In this document: positions 61,318 to 64,000 of the stretch, piece after piece
Layout: each line of letters begins with the position of its first letter
How positions within the stretch are numbered: the stretch's first letter is position 1
NCBI GenBank assembly: GCA_027484125.1
Contig: JAIXUI010000015.1
Location: 36,390 to 100,389 of the forward strand
DNA length: 64,000 bases
Source: Bacteroidota bacterium
GTDB taxonomy: Bacteria > Bacteroidota > Bacteroidia > UBA7662 > JAIXUI01
Direction: 5' to 3'
The notes under the pieces: generated by a model
The model's input: only the letters and a program-made list of their open reading frames with translations
Database searches by the model: none
Told to the model about the DNA's origin: nothing
Program-made: the position numbers and the translations under genes

Positions 61318-61376
61318 CAACCTCCATTAGGCAATTGGAAAAAGGGTGCCCAATGGGGGTTGTTCTATTTTTTATC
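61318..61376 (+). terminator. Terminator after the helical/beta-domain gene
   Basis: Imperfect stem CAACCTCCATTaGGCA/TGCCcAATGGGGGTTG (61318-61333, 61347-61362; one A-C mismatch and one G-U pair), followed by TTCTATTTTTTAT. Confidence 0.6.
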
Positions 61377-61461
61377 GTGTTCAATCTTGTTGCCCGTTGC
61401 TCGACCACCTAAGATTTGTTGATTATCTTAGTAATATCAACCATTCATTATCAAGACCATC

Positions 61462-62472
61462 ATGGCAGCTAGTTTATGCATCGTGTTCAACACCAAGTTG
61501 ACGGGAAAAGAAACGGAGGAAGATTGGCAGAAATACTGCGACATGCTGAATGCCTCCGGCCGTTTCGAAGCGTATTACCTCAATGAGGTAAGTGAGACAG
61601 ATAAATGGAGCTTTGAGATTGATCAGATCAATGAAGATTCCAATGGCCATCACCTTGTTGTACTTGATGGTCCAAGCAATACTATAAATCTTTATCCTGA
61701 TTTAGGTTTTATGGGCACTAGTTATAGTTTTAGTCACCTATATGAGTTCGGTCAGGAAGCCTATGATTCCGGTTCTATTTTATGGAAAGAGAGAAAAAGT
61801 ATTTATGATTTAATCTCCCTGTTTGGAGGGACAGAGGTTATTTATGTCGCTGATGACCGTTATCCTAAAATCACCTATTTAGAAGAGCTTTATGCTGGAA
61901 TGCCTTATGAAACCATTAAATCACAACTTCTACAACTGTTTGGTCCGCCTGTGACCGACTATAGGGATTTGAATGAAGACATGTACAATCCTTACGATTT
62001 GAAAGAATTCTTTCTGGATGATTTTGCGGACATAAAAAGTGAGTTTAACCCTTACTTTACCACCGATCAGTTTCGGGAGGATAAGGCTAGGAAAGTGAAT
62101 TTGCCCATGAAATTATCGGAAGAGGCATTGAAAGCCATCGCCGTTCTCCTCTATAAGCATCATGAGATGGTTTATGGAGAGCGTTTAATGGACGTACTTA
62201 ATGAAAGAATTGGGCTGTATCATTTAGACCCTGATACTAAGACAGATGCTGTTCTTGCTTTTTTCTTCAAGCAGATGGAGCTAAAGAATGGCAAACGAGA
62301 GTTAGAAAAATTCCTGATACAGTATTTTTCTCCTTCCAAGTTTCAGGATAGAATGAATGACCACGGCCGATTTATAGCCACCTTAAACCTCCATTTAAGA
62401 GAAGAAGGATGGTTAGCACACCGAGAAGGGGATACCTTAATCTTTTTAGATATACGGCGGGTTAGGGATTGA
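61462..62472 (+). CDS. Hypothetical protein next to a DNA methyltransferase
   Basis: A 336-residue protein that was not assigned to a family. There is no signal peptide or membrane helix. The first ~110 residues look like an alpha/beta domain (AASLCIVFNTKL, LVVLDGPSNTINLYPDLGF). The C-terminal ~130 are helical, with LKAIAVLLYKHHEMVYGERL and FFKQMELKNGKRELEKFL, ending in a short strand pair (WLAHREGDTLIFLDIRR). It is convergent with the methyltransferase and ends 37 bp from it, so any link to restriction or defence is only positional. Confidence 0.65.
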   Translation: MAASLCIVFNTKLTGKETEEDWQKYCDMLNASGRFEAYYLNEVSETDKWSFEIDQINEDSNGHHLVVLDGPSNTINLYPDLGFMGTSYSFSHLYEFGQEAYDSGSILWKERKSIYDLISLFGGTEVIYVADDRYPKITYLEELYAGMPYETIKSQLLQLFGPPVTDYRDLNEDMYNPYDLKEFFLDDFADIKSEFNPYFTTDQFREDKARKVNLPMKLSEEALKAIAVLLYKHHEMVYGERLMDVLNERIGLYHLDPDTKTDAVLAFFFKQMELKNGKRELEKFLIQYFSPSKFQDRMNDHGRFIATLNLHLREEGWLAHREGDTLIFLDIRRVRD

Positions 62473-62509
62473 TGGGGGGGTAATGCAGTTGGGTAGGTTG
62501 ATTTAATGC

Positions 62510-64000
62510 TTAAAACGCTTTAAACTTATCTCCCAAGTAATGCTTCAAGTTCCATTTTTTGGTGGTGTCTAGGGCACGTTCTAAGCAGATGAACTTTTTG
62601 CCTGAATTTTTTGAGTTAATGGACTTGCCTGAATTGATTTGCTTGAAATGCTCTACAGTTTCCATGTCTATTTCATTGTCGAGGCAGAGTAGGGTTTCTT
62701 TCCCGTTGTCTGGATCAGAATTTACAGAATTTGCAGAATTAATTGGATTATCTGAATTTACAGAATGTGCGGAATTTAAGGGTGAATAGGATTTTTCTTT
62801 GGCAAGTAGGACTTCGTTTTTGGTAAACTCCGGTTGTTTCTCTAGGGTGTAGTTGAGCATAAACCCGTTTTTAATTAAAATTTCTGTTATCAGTTCTTCC
62901 TTGTTGAAAGCATTTACGAGTTGCGCTTCTTTATCACGGATGTACTTCTTCAACAGTTCGATGTTTTCTTCGGTTGTTTTTTCAGGATCGGGCGCAAATT
63001 CTACTCTTGGGAAGTTGGATTTGACCAATTTAAATACTTTGAATCCTAGATTAGAATTTACTGAATTTCCGTTTGTGAATAAATCGGGTTGCTCCTTTTT
63101 CTTTTCTTTAATGATTCGTTCAACGACCCGTTTATTACGTTCAATCGTTATATCGCTGATTTTTTTGTAACCGGCTTTGAAGGCTTCGCTTTTTTCGTCT
63201 GTAGCTTCGGGTATTTGAACAAGGATGAATTTTCTGTTTCCGTTATCTTCTAAATTTAATTCATTTATTGCGTGACCTGTTGTTCCAGAGCCTGCAAAGA
63301 AGTCCATAAAAATATCTCCACCATTTACTGAAAGTTCTGCAATCCTTTTTAGTAGCCTAACTGGCTTTGGAGTATCAAAATACTGCTCACCATCAAACAG
63401 TTTTCTGCATTCTTGTGCTGCTTCCTGATTGTGTCCAACCTCTTTATGATACCAAATTGTTAATGGAGTTATACCCTCTTTAACTTCACTTAAAAAACGT
63501 TTCAATCGTGGCACATTATCTCCGCCTTCACCAAACCAAACTCTATTATCATCAATGAGTTCTTGAAATTTTTCTTTTGAAAATCGCCAGCATACTCCTT
63601 TCGGTGGATTTACTTTTCTTCCAGATGGTGTTGTTACTTCAAAATCGTATTGTGCGTTATAGGTTTTTACAGTCATATCACCCGAAACCCATTCTCCACG
63701 CTCATCATTATCAGGATTTTTATATCGTGCTAATGCTCCTTCGTTTCTATTAAGTAAAAAAGGACGATAGATTTCTTTGTCTTTTGCATAGCAAATAATG
63801 TGGTCATGATTTGCTGAAAACCACTTTGCGTCATTAGAAGGGGCAAATTTTTTCTCCCAAATTACATTTGAGATAAAATTCTCCTCTCCAAAAACCTCAT
63901 CACACAACTTTCTCAAGTGGTGAACTTCATTATCATCAATAGAAATAAATATTGCACCATCTTCTCTCAAAAGTTGCCTTGCAATCAGCAAACGGCTATA
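62510..64000 (-). CDS. Site-specific DNA adenine methyltransferase, Type III Mod-like (5' part cut by the window edge)
   Basis: About 496 codons are visible and the frame is open at base 64000, so the N-terminus with the DPPY catalytic motif lies outside. The visible part has LLREDGAIFISIDDNEVHHL, the SAM-binding MDFFAGSGTTGHAI after it, and DTPKPVRLLKRI. The order catalytic-then-SAM motif is that of beta-class enzymes such as Type III Mod. The C-terminal ~150 residues contain three Asn-Ser-rich inserts. No Res subunit is in the window. Confidence 0.88.
   Translation of the reverse strand, partial: YSRLLIARQLLREDGAIFISIDDNEVHHLRKLCDEVFGEENFISNVIWEKKFAPSNDAKWFSANHDHIICYAKDKEIYRPFLLNRNEGALARYKNPDNDERGEWVSGDMTVKTYNAQYDFEVTTPSGRKVNPPKGVCWRFSKEKFQELIDDNRVWFGEGGDNVPRLKRFLSEVKEGITPLTIWYHKEVGHNQEAAQECRKLFDGEQYFDTPKPVRLLKRIAELSVNGGDIFMDFFAGSGTTGHAINELNLEDNGNRKFILVQIPEATDEKSEAFKAGYKKISDITIERNKRVVERIIKEKKKEQPDLFTNGNSVNSNLGFKVFKLVKSNFPRVEFAPDPEKTTEENIELLKKYIRDKEAQLVNAFNKEELITEILIKNGFMLNYTLEKQPEFTKNEVLLAKEKSYSPLNSAHSVNSDNPINSANSVNSDPDNGKETLLCLDNEIDMETVEHFKQINSGKSINSKNSGKKFICLERALDTTKKWNLKHYLGDKFKAF
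62717..62779 (-). repeat. In-frame 9-bp repeat cluster in the Mod-like gene (x-N-S triplets)
   Basis: Seven 9-bp units (AGAATTTAC, AGAATTTGC, AGAATTAAT, TGGATTATC, TGAATTTAC, AGAATGTGC, GGAATTTAA on the plus strand) encode mostly Asn-Ser triplets, read as LNS-AHS-VNS-DNP-INS-ANS-VNS. Smaller clusters of the same kind lie at about 62600-62640 and 63045-63070 in the same gene. Confidence 0.75.

Overview
The window is a gene-dense chromosomal segment of a Bacteroidota bacterium, outside the classical Bacteroides group as far as can be judged. The signs are -7 promoter boxes of the form TAnnTTTG, almost no Shine-Dalgarno sequences, two proteins with type IX secretion (T9SS) C-terminal sorting domains, and families typical of the phylum (DUF4199, DUF349, DUF4139, DUF4397, an ECF sigma/anti-sigma/barrel operon). 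Species cannot be named from the sequence. No rRNA, tRNA, CRISPR array, transposase or prophage was seen.

Layout. 1-4.6 kb: partial recQ, divergent from kdsD (Kdo pathway), manC and a secreted protein. 4.5-8.1 kb: a copper P-type ATPase and three small membrane proteins. 8.1-16.9 kb: pyrG, a MazG-like hydrolase overlapping mutS, a TrmH-type methyltransferase, a fumarylacetoacetase-like enzyme, gmhA and an S9 peptidase. 17-22.3 kb: ECF sigma factor, anti-sigma-like protein and outer-membrane barrel, then topoisomerase IV subunit A and a DCC protein. 22.3-31 kb: DUF349 protein, HMG-CoA-lyase-like enzyme, yebC, yceI, a DUF4139 pair, and a BtuF-like protein overlapping a cystathionine beta-synthase-like enzyme. 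31-41.9 kb: T9SS metalloprotease, phosphodiesterase, glmM overlapping a cysteine desulfurase, a PAS-rich signalling protein without a kinase domain, lipoproteins, and an RsmB-type methyltransferase. 41.9-48.3 kb: an eroded flavoprotein monooxygenase, rsmG, a glycosyltransferase, tgt, a second FAH protein and a T9SS protein with BNR-like repeats. 48.3-54.4 kb: a tripartite efflux operon in which the RND pump is fused to its outer-membrane channel. 54.5-59.5 kb: iron alcohol dehydrogenase, DinB-superfamily protein, an S24 repressor divergent from DNA polymerase IV, and an ATP-grasp protein with a histone-H1-like tail. 59.5-64 kb is the most accessory-looking part: a GC-rich REP-like element, a 16 x 21-bp repeat array that is open as a heptad-repeat peptide, two genes of unknown function, and a truncated beta-class DNA methyltransferase carrying Asn-Ser triplet repeats.

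The genes form short operons, often with 4-bp ATGA overlaps. Hairpin terminators separate most convergent units. At eight genes a -7-like box ends exactly 4 nt before the chosen start codon, which implies leaderless or nearly leaderless mRNAs and supports several start choices made here. The most unusual items are the RND-channel fusion with an internal lipobox, the heptad array, the kinase-less PAS/receiver protein, and the flavoprotein that has lost its FAD-binding motifs.
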